Origin: Bradyrhizobium betae
GTDB taxonomy: Bacteria > Pseudomonadota > Alphaproteobacteria > Rhizobiales > Xanthobacteraceae
DNA length: 64,000 nucleotides
Direction of reading: 5' to 3'
Assembly (NCBI RefSeq): GCF_004123905.1
Contig: NZ_MZXW01000005.1
Coordinates: 141,541 to 205,540 of the forward strand
Shown here: one piece after another, positions 52,217 through 60,771 of the stretch
Layout: each line of letters starts with the position of its first letter
Position numbering within the stretch: the stretch's first letter is position 1
Program-made: the position numbers and the translations under genes
Notes under the pieces: generated by a model
What the model was told of the DNA's origin: nothing
The model's database searches: none
The model's input: only the letters and a program-made list of their open reading frames with translations

Positions 52217-52771
52217 TCACGAAAAATCCGTCCAGCTCAGATGCCGCGAATCGAGGTCGCCGACTGAAACGGTGCCGCGGATTTCGTGCGGCACGTGGAA
52301 ACTGCTGCGCAGATACACCAGCGGCGCGGCTCCGTCGGAATGCGACACGTAGCGCACTTCGCCGACGAAGATCGAATGCGTCGTCGTCTCGAATTCCTGC
52401 GCCAGCACGCAGTCGAACGCTGCCACCGCATCCGTCAACACCGGTGCGCCCGTCGCCCCGCGCGTCCACTGCCCGTACGCAAAACGGTCGTCGCCGTTGA
52501 CGCCCTTCTGGCCACTGAAGGTGAGCGCCAGCAGCGCGTGATCCTCGTGCAGGAAATTGATCGCAAACGCACCTTCCTCGCGGATGCGCGTGTGCGCGCT
52601 GGCGTTACGATTGACGCAGACGATCAGCGACGGCGGATTGTCCGATAGCGAGCAGGCCGAGGTCACCGTCAGCCCGGTTCGCTTGCCGTGCTCGGCACCG
52701 ACCGTGACCAGCGCCACGGCACCGGCGCATTGGCGCATCGCCTGCTTGAAATCCTTTGCGTCGACGCTCAC
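52217..52771 (-). CDS. Flavin reductase (HpaC/RutF-like)
   Basis: 184 residues of the FMN-dependent flavin reductase fold: DFKQAMRQCAGAVALVTVGAEHGKRTGLTVTSACSLSDNPPSLIVCVNRNASAHTRI. It reduces FMN/FAD with NAD(P)H to supply the partner monooxygenase. The GTG at 52771 has GGAG 9 nt upstream; the open frame upstream of it is antisense to the LLM gene. It lies 59 nt downstream of that gene, so the two form an operon. Confidence 0.9.
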   Translation of the reverse strand: MSVDAKDFKQAMRQCAGAVALVTVGAEHGKRTGLTVTSACSLSDNPPSLIVCVNRNASAHTRIREEGAFAINFLHEDHALLALTFSGQKGVNGDDRFAYGQWTRGATGAPVLTDAVAAFDCVLAQEFETTTHSIFVGEVRYVSHSDGAAPLVYLRSSFHVPHEIRGTVSVGDLDSRHLSWTDFS

Positions 52772-52830
52772 GCCAAAAATCTCCGAAATGAATGCGGGTG
52801 CGGCAGGTTCGCGCCGCACCCGCACCCCCG

Positions 52831-53928
52831 TCAAGCCGCCTTCTTCGCGGAGCCGAGATGCTTCAGGCGCGGCATCACCTCGTTGCTGAGCAGCGAGAGC
52901 GAGTGGCGCCACGCCTCCGGCTTGTGCTTGTAGTCGAAGCCGAACACCAGCAGCACGCCGAAGCCGCCGACCTCGTCGTAGATCTTCTCGATCTTCTCGG
53001 CGACGGTCGCGGGGGAGCCGACGATCCAGTTCCGCTTGGCGCAATATTCGACCGTCACGTCGCTGTCGGGCACGTCGGGCGCATGCTTCAGATAGTCCTT
53101 GAAGCCGAAATGGCCGAGCAACGGCAAAAAGTACTCGTGCATCATCCGGCCCATCATGTCGCCGGTCGAGAGCTTCCAGGCCTCCTCATCGGTGTCGGCG
53201 ACGAACACCTCGCGCACCAGCCGCCAGTCCTGCCGGTTCGGCTTGCGGCCGGTTTTCGCAGCGCCAATCTCGACCGAGTCCCAATGGCTGCCGACATAGG
53301 CCGGGTTGAGGTTGAGGCTCATCGGGATGAAGCCGCGCTCGCCCGCGAGCTTCAAGGTGTCCGAGTTCTTGGAGAGCCCGGCAACGCCGATCGGCGGATG
53401 CGGGGCCTGCAACGGCTTGATGTGCGGCTTGAGGAAGTCGAACATCGTGTCAGGCTTGGTCACCGTCCAGAACTTGCCCTTGTAGGTGAAGGGTGCGGGA
53501 TCAGACCAAAGCTTCAGGATGATCTCCAGCGCCTCGCGGGTCATGTCGCGGTTCTGTCCGCTCATGCCGTCGACGTTGAACATCGCCCAGTCGCTCGGCA
53601 GCCCCGAGGCAGCGACGCCGAAATTGAGCCGGCCTTCCGAGAGGTGGTCGAGCATCGCGACGCGGTTGGCGAGTTCGGCGGGATGGTGATAGGGCAGCAG
53701 GAAGCCGCCCGGCCCGATGCGGATATTCTTGGTCTGCATCAGCGCCTGCGCGATCAGGAGGTCCGGCGTGGGATTGGGTTCCCAGGGCGCGGTATGGTGC
53801 TCGCCGACCCAGGCCTCCTGATAGCCGAGCTCGTCGAGCCAGCGCATGACCTGCAGGTCCCAGTCGTTTCCTTCCTTCAGGCCGCACTCCGGCGGATGCG
53901 AAGGCATCGTGAAATAGCCGATCTCCAT
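52831..53928 (-). CDS. LLM-class (luciferase-like) flavin-dependent monooxygenase
   Basis: 365 residues, a bacterial-luciferase-like TIM barrel: MEIGYFTMPSH, ELGYQEAWVGEHHTAPWEPNP, GPGGFLLPYHHPAELANRVAMLDHLSEGR and EIILKLWSD. With its reductase it should oxidise an organic substrate using FMNH2 and O2; substrate unknown. A GAGAGGAAACCC lies before the ATG at 53928; the longer frame to 53943 lacks support. Divergent from the KDGal kinase gene. Confidence 0.92.
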   Translation of the reverse strand: MEIGYFTMPSHPPECGLKEGNDWDLQVMRWLDELGYQEAWVGEHHTAPWEPNPTPDLLIAQALMQTKNIRIGPGGFLLPYHHPAELANRVAMLDHLSEGRLNFGVAASGLPSDWAMFNVDGMSGQNRDMTREALEIILKLWSDPAPFTYKGKFWTVTKPDTMFDFLKPHIKPLQAPHPPIGVAGLSKNSDTLKLAGERGFIPMSLNLNPAYVGSHWDSVEIGAAKTGRKPNRQDWRLVREVFVADTDEEAWKLSTGDMMGRMMHEYFLPLLGHFGFKDYLKHAPDVPDSDVTVEYCAKRNWIVGSPATVAEKIEKIYDEVGGFGVLLVFGFDYKHKPEAWRHSLSLLSNEVMPRLKHLGSAKKAA

Positions 53929-53993
53929 GGGTTTCCTCTCCAAAATTGACGCGTCTTGTTGCGCGGTTCACGGATGTGAGTGGAGACGCTTTA

Positions 53994-54026
53994 GCAAGCG
54001 GTGTGCCACCGCTTCGCAAGCGGTGG
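53994..54026. promoter_or_regulatory. Inverted repeat in the divergent LLM/dgoK region
   Basis: CCACCGCTT (54006-54014) and AAGCGGTGG (54018-54026) form a perfect 9-bp inverted repeat with a 3-nt loop. A further direct half-site AAGCGGTG lies at 53995-54002. No T-run follows, so a regulator site is more likely than a terminator. Confidence 0.4.
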
Positions 54027-54168
54027 GCTAGCGCGCCCCGCGCCTCGGACCTGCGAGAAAAGGCTGGTTTGCGGCCGCAATAGCCGATATCCCGGGGCAG
54101 ATTTGCGCATCGCCGTCTCATTGTCGCGAGACGGCGTCTTGCCCGTGAGACCAAGGATACGCGTCGAG

Positions 54169-55083
54169 ATGACCGAACCCGCCTATGTCGCCGTGGACTG
54201 GGGCACCAGCAGTTTTCGGCTGTGGCTGGTCGACCGCGCCGGTCAGGTGCTGGCGGAGCGCCGCAGCGATGAGGGCATGCTGGCGGCGGCCAAGGCCGGC
54301 TTCGCAGCCGTGCTGCAATCGCATCTTGCCGCGGTCGAGGCGCCCGCTCATCTGCCCGTTCTCGTCTGCGGCATGGCCGGCGCCAAGACCGGCTGGGTCG
54401 AGGCCGGCTATGTCGACACACCAGCTCCGCTCGCGGCCATCCTGAAGCACGCCGCGCGCGTGCCGGGCGAGCCGCGCGACATCCGCATCCTGCCCGGCAT
54501 CGCGCGGCGCGACGCCAGAGCGCCGGACGTGATGCGCGGCGAAGAGACGCAATTGCTCGGCGCGCTCGGGCTCGAGGCCGCCGGCGAGGCGCTGGTCTGC
54601 ATGCCCGGCACCCATTCGAAATGGGTGCGCGTGAAGGACGGCACGGTCGCGCATTTTTCGACGTTCATGACCGGCGAGCTCTTCAGCGTGGTCTCGCGCG
54701 AGACGATCTTGTCACTTGCGGTTGCCAATGCCGATGACGCCGAGGACATCGCGAGCTTCAAGGCGGCGGTGAAAGCCGCCTATGACGCGCCGGCCTTCGC
54801 GGCCAATCTCCTGTTCACTGCGCGGTCGCGGCAGTTGCTGTTCGGCGGCACGCCGGCCGCGGCGCGCGAGACATTGTCGGGCACGTTGATCGGCGTGGAG
54901 CTTGCGGCAGGTCTCTCCGGCTCTGTGCCGCAAGCGGGCATCACGCTGATTGCCTCGGGGCGGCTGGCGATGCTGTACCGGCACGCCTTCGACGCGCTGT
55001 CGGTCACCGTGCAGCCGATCGATGCGGATGAAGCCGTCCGCCGCGGCCTGTCGATGGCGGCGGCCGCGATCTGGACGAGTTAG
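54169..55083 (+). CDS. dgoK: 2-dehydro-3-deoxygalactonokinase
   Basis: 304 residues of the DgoK family (sugar-kinase/ASKHA fold): VAVDWGTSSFRLWLVDRAGQVLAERRSDEGM at the N-terminus and PGTHSKWVRVKDG in the middle are diagnostic. It phosphorylates 2-keto-3-deoxygalactonate for cleavage by the next gene product. ATG at 54169; the frame is open further left but those residues do not match. An AAGGA lies 11 nt upstream. Confidence 0.9.
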   Translation: MTEPAYVAVDWGTSSFRLWLVDRAGQVLAERRSDEGMLAAAKAGFAAVLQSHLAAVEAPAHLPVLVCGMAGAKTGWVEAGYVDTPAPLAAILKHAARVPGEPRDIRILPGIARRDARAPDVMRGEETQLLGALGLEAAGEALVCMPGTHSKWVRVKDGTVAHFSTFMTGELFSVVSRETILSLAVANADDAEDIASFKAAVKAAYDAPAFAANLLFTARSRQLLFGGTPAAARETLSGTLIGVELAAGLSGSVPQAGITLIASGRLAMLYRHAFDALSVTVQPIDADEAVRRGLSMAAAAIWTS

Positions 55084-55097
55084 GAAGGATTTTTGAG

Positions 55098-55730
55098 ATG
55101 ACCGTTCCCTTTCCGCCGATGAAGCGTCCGCTGGTCGCGATCCTGCGCGGCGTCAAGCCGGAGGAGACCGAGGCCATTGTGGGTGTGTTGATCGACGCCG
55201 GCATGACCGCGATCGAGATCCCCCTGAATTCGCCCGATCCGTTCCGTTCGATCGGGACTGCCGCAAAACTCGCGCCGGCCAATGTGCTAATCGGCGCCGG
55301 CACGGTGCTCGCCACCGCAGATGTCGATCGTCTCAACGACGTCGGCGGCAAGCTGATGGTCTCGCCGAATGTCGATACGCAGGTGCTCACGCGTGCACAT
55401 CAGTACGCCATGGTCTCGTTGCCTGGCGTATTCTCACCCACCGAAGCGCTGCTTGCCGCGCGCTCCGGCGCATCGGGCTTAAAGTTCTTTCCGGCAAGCG
55501 TGCTCGGTGCGTCCGGCATCGCCGCGATCAAAGCCGTGCTGCCGGCGGGCGTGATGATCGCCGCGGTGGGCGGCGTCTCCGACCAGAATTTTGCGGAGTA
55601 CATCAAGGGCGGCGTCACCGCGTTCGGGCTCGGCTCCAGCCTCTACAAGCCCGGCATGACGGCCGCCGATGTCTCCGCGCGCGCGAAGGCGACGATTGCG
55701 GCCTACGATCGGGCGATTGCGAAAGACTGA
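55098..55730 (+). CDS. dgoA: 2-dehydro-3-deoxy-6-phosphogalactonate aldolase
   Basis: 210 residues, a class I KDPG/KDPGal aldolase: VAILRGVKPEETEAIVGVLIDAGMTAIEIPLNSP, GAGTVL, VSPNVD and Schiff-base Lys in SGLKFFPASVLG. It splits KDPGal to pyruvate and glyceraldehyde-3-phosphate. It starts 14 nt after dgoK. Upstream galactose dehydrogenase and galactonate dehydratase are not in the window, so only the lower half of the De Ley-Doudoroff route is seen. Confidence 0.92.
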   Translation: MTVPFPPMKRPLVAILRGVKPEETEAIVGVLIDAGMTAIEIPLNSPDPFRSIGTAAKLAPANVLIGAGTVLATADVDRLNDVGGKLMVSPNVDTQVLTRAHQYAMVSLPGVFSPTEALLAARSGASGLKFFPASVLGASGIAAIKAVLPAGVMIAAVGGVSDQNFAEYIKGGVTAFGLGSSLYKPGMTAADVSARAKATIAAYDRAIAKD

Positions 55731-55810
55731 TCCGCCAATAAACAAGCCGTGATGCCGTCACGGTCGCGCGTTATCCTATCTTGCTGCATCTGTGAGATCA
55801 GGAGACCGAC

Positions 55811-57547
55811 ATGGCGATCAACAACGTGGCCGATCTGTTCGTGGCAACGCTCGAACAGGCCGGCGTCAAGCGCATTTACGGCATCGTCGGCGACAGCCTG
55901 AACGCGATCACCGAGGCGCTGCGCCGCCGCGGCACCATCGAATGGATCCATGTCCGGCACGAGGAGGTCGCCGCGTTCGCGGCCGCCGGCGAAGCCGAGA
56001 TGACCGGAAGCCTCGCGGTGTGCGCGGGCTCCTGCGGCCCCGGCAATCTGCATCTGATCAACGGCCTGTTCGACGCGCATCGCAGCCGCGTCCCCGTGCT
56101 GGCGATTGCGGCGCAGATTCCGTCAGCCGAGATCGGCGGCGGCTATTTTCAGGAAACCCATCCACAAAACCTGTTTCGCGAATGCAGCCATTATTGCGAG
56201 ATGATCTCGGATCCGAGCCAGCTTCCTTTCGTGCTGGAAAACGCCATCCGCGCGGCTGTCGGATTGCGCGGCGTCGCCGTCGTCGCGATGCCTGGCGACG
56301 TCGCCTTCCGCACGCCGCCGAAGCGCGCACTGTCGACGAATCGCGGGCTTGCATTGTCGGCGCCGAAGGTGGTGCCGCAAGCTGATGAATTGAAGGCGCT
56401 CGCGGACCTCCTCAACGGCGCCGAGCGCATCACGTTGTTCTGTGGCCGCGGCTGCGCCGGCGCGCATGCGCCGCTGATGCAGCTCGCCGAAGCGCTGAAG
56501 AGCCCGATCGTGCATGCGCTCGGCGGCAAAGAGCATGTCGAGTACGACAACCCCTATGACGTCGGCATGACCGGCTTCATTGGCTTCTCCTCCGGCTACG
56601 CCGCCATGCATGCCTGCGACGCTCTGGTGATGCTCGGCACTGATTTCCCCTACAAGCAGTTCTTCCCGACCGATTGCCAGATCGCGCAGATCGACATTCG
56701 TCCTGAAAATCTTGGCCGCCGTGCCAAGATCGACCTCGGCCTCGTCGGCGACGTCAAGCTCACCGTCGAGGCGCTGCTGCCGCTGCTCAAGGCCAAGACC
56801 CAGCGAAAACATCTCGACGATGCCGTCGCGCATTACAAGAAGGCGCGTGAAGGCCTGGACTCGCTGGCCAAGGGCACGCCGGGCAGCAAACCGATCCATC
56901 CGCAATATCTTGCAAAAGTCATCAGCGATCACGCCTCCGACGATGCCGTGTTCACCGCCGATGTCGGCACGCCGACGGTGTGGGCCGCGCGCTATCTCGA
57001 CATGAACGGTCGCCGCCGGCTGATCGGCTCGTTCGTGCACGGCTCGATGGCCAATGCGATGCCGCAGGCGATCGGCGCGCAGGCCTCGCAGCCCGGCCGT
57101 CAGGTCATCTCGCTCTCGGGCGATGGCGGCTTCACCATGCTGATGGGCGATCTGATCACGCTGACGCAGATGAAGCTGCCGGTGAAAATCGTCGTGTTCA
57201 ACAACGGCGTGCTCGGCTTCGTCGCGCTGGAGATGAAGGCGGCGGGCTTCGTCGACACCAATGTCGATCTGGAGAATCCCGATTTCGCGGCGATGGCGCG
57301 TGCGATGGGCATCTTTGCCAAACGCGTCGAGGATCCCGGCGAGCTTCCGGGCGCGATGACCGAGATGCTGGCCCACAACGGCCCGGCGCTGCTCGACGTC
57401 GTCACCGCCAAGCAGGAGCTCTCGATGCCACCGACCATCACGGCCGAACAGGTCAAGGGCTTTAGCCTTTGGGTGCTGCGCGCAGTGATGAACGGTCGCG
57501 GCGACGAAGTGCTCGATCTTGCGAAGACCAATTTGCTGCCGCGCTAG
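55811..57547 (+). CDS. poxB: Ubiquinone-dependent pyruvate dehydrogenase (PoxB)
   Basis: 578 residues. Three ThDP-family domains: PYR ([18 protein letters not shown]), central FAD-binding region, and PP with ThDP/Mg motif [31 protein letters not shown]-terminal segment corresponds to PoxB's membrane-activation region (KTNLLPR). It oxidises pyruvate to acetate and CO2, passing electrons to ubiquinone. Close to dgoA, whose product is pyruvate, on the same strand with an 80-nt gap; probably own promoter. Confidence 0.92.
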   Translation: MAINNVADLFVATLEQAGVKRIYGIVGDSLNAITEALRRRGTIEWIHVRHEEVAAFAAAGEAEMTGSLAVCAGSCGPGNLHLINGLFDAHRSRVPVLAIAAQIPSAEIGGGYFQETHPQNLFRECSHYCEMISDPSQLPFVLENAIRAAVGLRGVAVVAMPGDVAFRTPPKRALSTNRGLALSAPKVVPQADELKALADLLNGAERITLFCGRGCAGAHAPLMQLAEALKSPIVHALGGKEHVEYDNPYDVGMTGFIGFSSGYAAMHACDALVMLGTDFPYKQFFPTDCQIAQIDIRPENLGRRAKIDLGLVGDVKLTVEALLPLLKAKTQRKHLDDAVAHYKKAREGLDSLAKGTPGSKPIHPQYLAKVISDHASDDAVFTADVGTPTVWAARYLDMNGRRRLIGSFVHGSMANAMPQAIGAQASQPGRQVISLSGDGGFTMLMGDLITLTQMKLPVKIVVFNNGVLGFVALEMKAAGFVDTNVDLENPDFAAMARAMGIFAKRVEDPGELPGAMTEMLAHNGPALLDVVTAKQELSMPPTITAEQVKGFSLWVLRAVMNGRGDEVLDLAKTNLLPR

Positions 57548-57909
57548 CCGCGTTTCACCGACGGTAACGGCAACCGCTCGTGGCGGCGCTGGAAGCGCTG
57601 CCAGTGCAGCACGATGCCAATCAGCACGGCCGGGACGAAGCCGAGCACGATCAGGAAATGCGGCAGCTCCTTCGGCGAGATGAACGCCATGGCGATGTCG
57701 GAGATCAGCCAGAGCGCGGCGAACATCACCGCGAAATCCGTGCGCGGGCAGCGCAAATAGTAGAATACAGCGGTGATGACGACAGCGGGCGCGATCGCGA
57801 TGCCGATCATCACCGCGGTCAGCTCCTTCGGCGTCAGCGCGTCAAGCACCATCGACGCCAGCAGCCAAAGGGCGGCGAACATGGCGACGATGTCGAGCGG
57901 ATGCCGCAA
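57544..57909 (-). CDS. Small membrane protein with an internal tandem duplication
   Basis: 121 residues. Two ~45-residue units are related: [28 protein letters not shown] and [29 protein letters not shown]. Each has two membrane spans, so about four in all. A TTG at 57909 with AGAGG 8 nt upstream is chosen; the frame to 58053 begins in the neighbour's region. The 3' end overlaps poxB by four bases. Function unknown. Confidence 0.7.
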   Translation of the reverse strand: MRHPLDIVAMFAALWLLASMVLDALTPKELTAVMIGIAIAPAVVITAVFYYLRCPRTDFAVMFAALWLISDIAMAFISPKELPHFLIVLGFVPAVLIGIVLHWQRFQRRHERLPLPSVKRG

Positions 57910-57976
57910 CCCAATACCTCTCGGAGGAAATGCGTTATCGTTGTGGCCGGAACTCCGGCCGTCAAGTAAAATACGC

Positions 57977-58900
57977 CTATTCGTCGTCGTTTCCAGGCGT
58001 CGGGCGCAGCATGAAATGGCCGAAGGCGGTGGCGATCGGCTTGTCCGCGTCATCCTGCCAGGCGCGCGCCTCGAAGGCGACGATGCGCCGGCCCTGCTTC
58101 ACGATCGACACATTCGCAAACGTATCGAGCGCGCGGCCAGAGCGCAGATAGTTGACCGTGAGTCCGATCGGCTTGGGCGGCGCGGCGGCGCCGAGCTCGC
58201 GCGCCACCCCGATGATGGCCGTGGTCTCGAGGAACGCGCCGGTCATGCCGCCATGGATCGCGGGCAGGATCGGATTGCCGATGATCTTTGGCGAGAACGG
58301 CATCGTCAGCGTGCCGTCGTCGTTGAGGCGGATGCCGAGACAGCGCGCGAACGGGCTGTGCGCGAACGGGCCCTCCGGATCCTCCGGCGCCTCCAGGGTG
58401 GGGACGCTGAGCGCTTCCATCCTGCGATCGGCCAGCATGTTGGTGCGGTTGGCGCCGATCATGAAGCAAGCGGTCGCGGTCGCGACCGGATCGTCCTCGG
58501 AGTCCTGATAGGCCGTCGAGCGCACGAACGCGATCGAGCGCGTGGTGCGGTAGCAGATCGAATGCGCCTTGATGTCGAGGCCCGGCGTTGCCGGCTTCTG
58601 ATAGTCGATCCGCAAATCCAGGGTTGCGATCGCGCGCGTGCCGTCGAGCGCAAGTTGCACCGCCATGCCGCAGCTTTCGTCGAGCATCGCGGTGACGACG
58701 CCACCATGCAGCACGCCGGTCTCGGTGTCGCCGACGAAGACGGGACGGTAGGGCAGGCTGGACCAGGCTTCGGCAGGTGCGAAGCGGTCGAGCTGAAGCC
58801 CGCTGATATGGCCGTAGTCGGAGCGGCGGCCCTTGATGGCCTCGGCGAGTTCCTCGAAGGGAAGCGTGGCAGGTGCGCTGGACGTCGATGAGCTGGACAT
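57977..58900 (-). CDS. Tandem double-hotdog acyl-CoA thioesterase
   Basis: 307 residues with two hotdog domains. The first has HGGVVTAMLDESCGMAVQ and the second HGGMTGAFLETTAIIGV, the PaaI-type HGG motif in each. It should hydrolyse medium- or aromatic-CoA esters and form a compact pseudo-oligomer. No other aromatic-CoA genes are adjacent, and the first domain's catalytic residue position (Asp/Glu) is retained. Confidence 0.88.
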   Translation of the reverse strand: MSSSSTSSAPATLPFEELAEAIKGRRSDYGHISGLQLDRFAPAEAWSSLPYRPVFVGDTETGVLHGGVVTAMLDESCGMAVQLALDGTRAIATLDLRIDYQKPATPGLDIKAHSICYRTTRSIAFVRSTAYQDSEDDPVATATACFMIGANRTNMLADRRMEALSVPTLEAPEDPEGPFAHSPFARCLGIRLNDDGTLTMPFSPKIIGNPILPAIHGGMTGAFLETTAIIGVARELGAAAPPKPIGLTVNYLRSGRALDTFANVSIVKQGRRIVAFEARAWQDDADKPIATAFGHFMLRPTPGNDDE

Positions 58901-59049
58901 GGCGATGTTCTAGACCAGTGTCGGGCGCGGCGCAAAACCCGGAACGGGCCTCGCACGGCAGGTCTGCCGCGGCCGGTTTGGCCTCGACAGGGCGGACCGA
59001 AGCAACGATGGTGGGCGCTTCGCTTGCCGACCAGCCGTAAGGAGCGCCC

Positions 59050-59367
59050 ATGGCCGACCCCGAAACACCCGCCACCAACCCGGGGCCCGTCACGATTTCG
59101 AGCTCGAGCTCGGAGCGGGCGCCGATCATCTATTTCGACGGCGCCTCCTGCTTCGGCCACCACAATGGTGCGATCCAGATCGAACTCGCCGCAAATCTCC
59201 TGATGCCGGTCGGCGCCGCCGTCAGGGTCGACGTGGTCCAGACCGCGCATCTGCGTTGCAGCGTCGCCGCGGCGCTGGCCTTGCGCGAAGCGCTCGACAA
59301 GGCGCTTGCGATGTTCAAGCAGGGCCAGCAGCAGCCGGCGGAGGAGATTCCGGCGATGAAGAATTGA
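59050..59367 (+). CDS. Hypothetical protein (105 aa)
   Basis: 105 residues: polar N-terminus, then FDGASCFGHHNGAIQIELAANLLMPVGAAVRVDVVQTAHLRCSVAAALALREALDKAL, a pattern of two strands and a helix that suggests a small alpha/beta fold. A stretch of five serines precedes it. No signal peptide, no family assigned; about 180 nt upstream of the Lon-N/Clp-N fusion on the same strand. Confidence 0.65.
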   Translation: MADPETPATNPGPVTISSSSSERAPIIYFDGASCFGHHNGAIQIELAANLLMPVGAAVRVDVVQTAHLRCSVAAALALREALDKALAMFKQGQQQPAEEIPAMKN

Positions 59368-59549
59368 GGTCGCAATTGACAGCAAACTGTCTTTGCGTCA
59401 CTTTTCGCACAGGTTGATACGACCTGCCGGTTGCCCCCTCTGTGGGATGGTGAACGTATCGAGCCCTGATCGGCCCCCTTTGCCCGAGCGACCGGGTCAG
59501 CAACGCAACCGCCTGACACACCTGGATCGCTCATGCAGAGGACGAACCG

Positions 59550-60770
59550 ATGCGCGATTTTCGCGATGCCAAGGCTATGGCGCAGACCCTGCGCGAATCC
59601 CTGACCACCAAGTCCGTCACCATTAGTCACAGCGAGAGCCTCGAACTGGTGTCGAGGATGCTGGGCGTTGCCGACTGGAATACTTTGGCGGCGATGCTTC
59701 ATGCCGAGCGCCGTGAGCCGGCCGCTCCGGCGACACAGCTGAACACGACCACGGCGCTCTATCCTGCCGTTCCGCTGCGCGATCTCGTCCCGTTTCCAAA
59801 TGCGACGTATCCGATGTTTGTGGGCCGAGAGAGCTCCTTCCAGGCCCTGAACCAGGCGTTTGAAGGCGGACGCGAGGTCGTGCTGGCGGTGCAGCGGGAG
59901 GCGAGCGTCGATGATCCCAGATTTGCCGACGTCTACGAGATCGGCATCGTGGCCCAGCTGCTCGAACTCGAACCGCTCGCCGATGGCACGTTCAGGGTGC
60001 TGACGCGGGGACTGCGGCGCGTGGAGCTACGCGGCTTCGCTACCGAAGCGTCCGCCTATTGGGCTGAGGCGGTCGACGTCAGCGAGGGAGTTGCCCGCAA
60101 TGCAAGGGATGTCGTCCGAAGGATCTATCAGCGCTTCCAGGATTACACGGCGGTTCATGGAATTTTGGTGCCGGACATCTGGCTGTTCTTCGATCAAACG
60201 CGAGATCCTGGACAGATCGCCGACATCGTCGCGACGCGAATGAAGTTGCCCATCATAGACAAATACGAGCTCCTGGCGACGCTCGATCCCATGAAGCGGC
60301 TCGAACGCATCGAAGCGTTGCTCGACCTGCCGCAGCGTCCCGTTTCGGCAAGTTACGCGGCCACGAAACGACAGGCGCTCGATCATGCTGACCGGCGTCG
60401 TCATCAATATGCGACGCTCGAGCATCTGCTGCTCGCTCTGACCGATGATGCGGACGCCTCCGCCGTGATGCGCGCCTGCGAGGCTGACCTTGGCAAGCTG
60501 AGACAAAGCCTCACGCAGTATCTGGACAACGAGCTCAAGCACATCGTGATCGAGGCCGGAAGCGCCATCCCGACGCCGGCGTTCGAACGCGTCGACCAGC
60601 GCGCGGTGCTTCACGCTCAGGAAGTGGGCAATCCCGCCGTGACCGGCGTCAATGCGCTCGTCGCTCTCTTTCCGGAGATGCGAAGCCCCGCGGCCCGCAT
60701 GCTCGCCGAGCAGGGCGTGTCGCGCTTGCGCATCGACATTGCGCGACAGGCCGGCAAGGGCAAAGGCTAG
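59550..60770 (+). CDS. Glyoxalase_8 / Lon-N / Clp-N fusion protein without ATPase or protease
   Basis: 406 residues in three parts. Residues 1-50 (MRDFRDAKAMAQTLRESL to VADWNTLAAML) match the small domain found as Glyoxalase_8 in other proteins. Residues about 70-260 form a Lon substrate-binding domain (LYPAVPLRDLVPFPNATYPMFVGRESSF, IGIVAQLLELEPL, YELLATLDPMKRLE). Residues about 265-400 resemble a ClpA/ClpB N-domain with two repeats (HQYATLEHLLLALTDD and NPAVTGVNALVALFPE). No Walker or Ser-Lys motif exists, so it may be an adaptor that recognises substrates for Lon or Clp. Confidence 0.85.
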   Translation: MRDFRDAKAMAQTLRESLTTKSVTISHSESLELVSRMLGVADWNTLAAMLHAERREPAAPATQLNTTTALYPAVPLRDLVPFPNATYPMFVGRESSFQALNQAFEGGREVVLAVQREASVDDPRFADVYEIGIVAQLLELEPLADGTFRVLTRGLRRVELRGFATEASAYWAEAVDVSEGVARNARDVVRRIYQRFQDYTAVHGILVPDIWLFFDQTRDPGQIADIVATRMKLPIIDKYELLATLDPMKRLERIEALLDLPQRPVSASYAATKRQALDHADRRRHQYATLEHLLLALTDDADASAVMRACEADLGKLRQSLTQYLDNELKHIVIEAGSAIPTPAFERVDQRAVLHAQEVGNPAVTGVNALVALFPEMRSPAARMLAEQGVSRLRIDIARQAGKGKG

Positions 60771-60771
60771 C

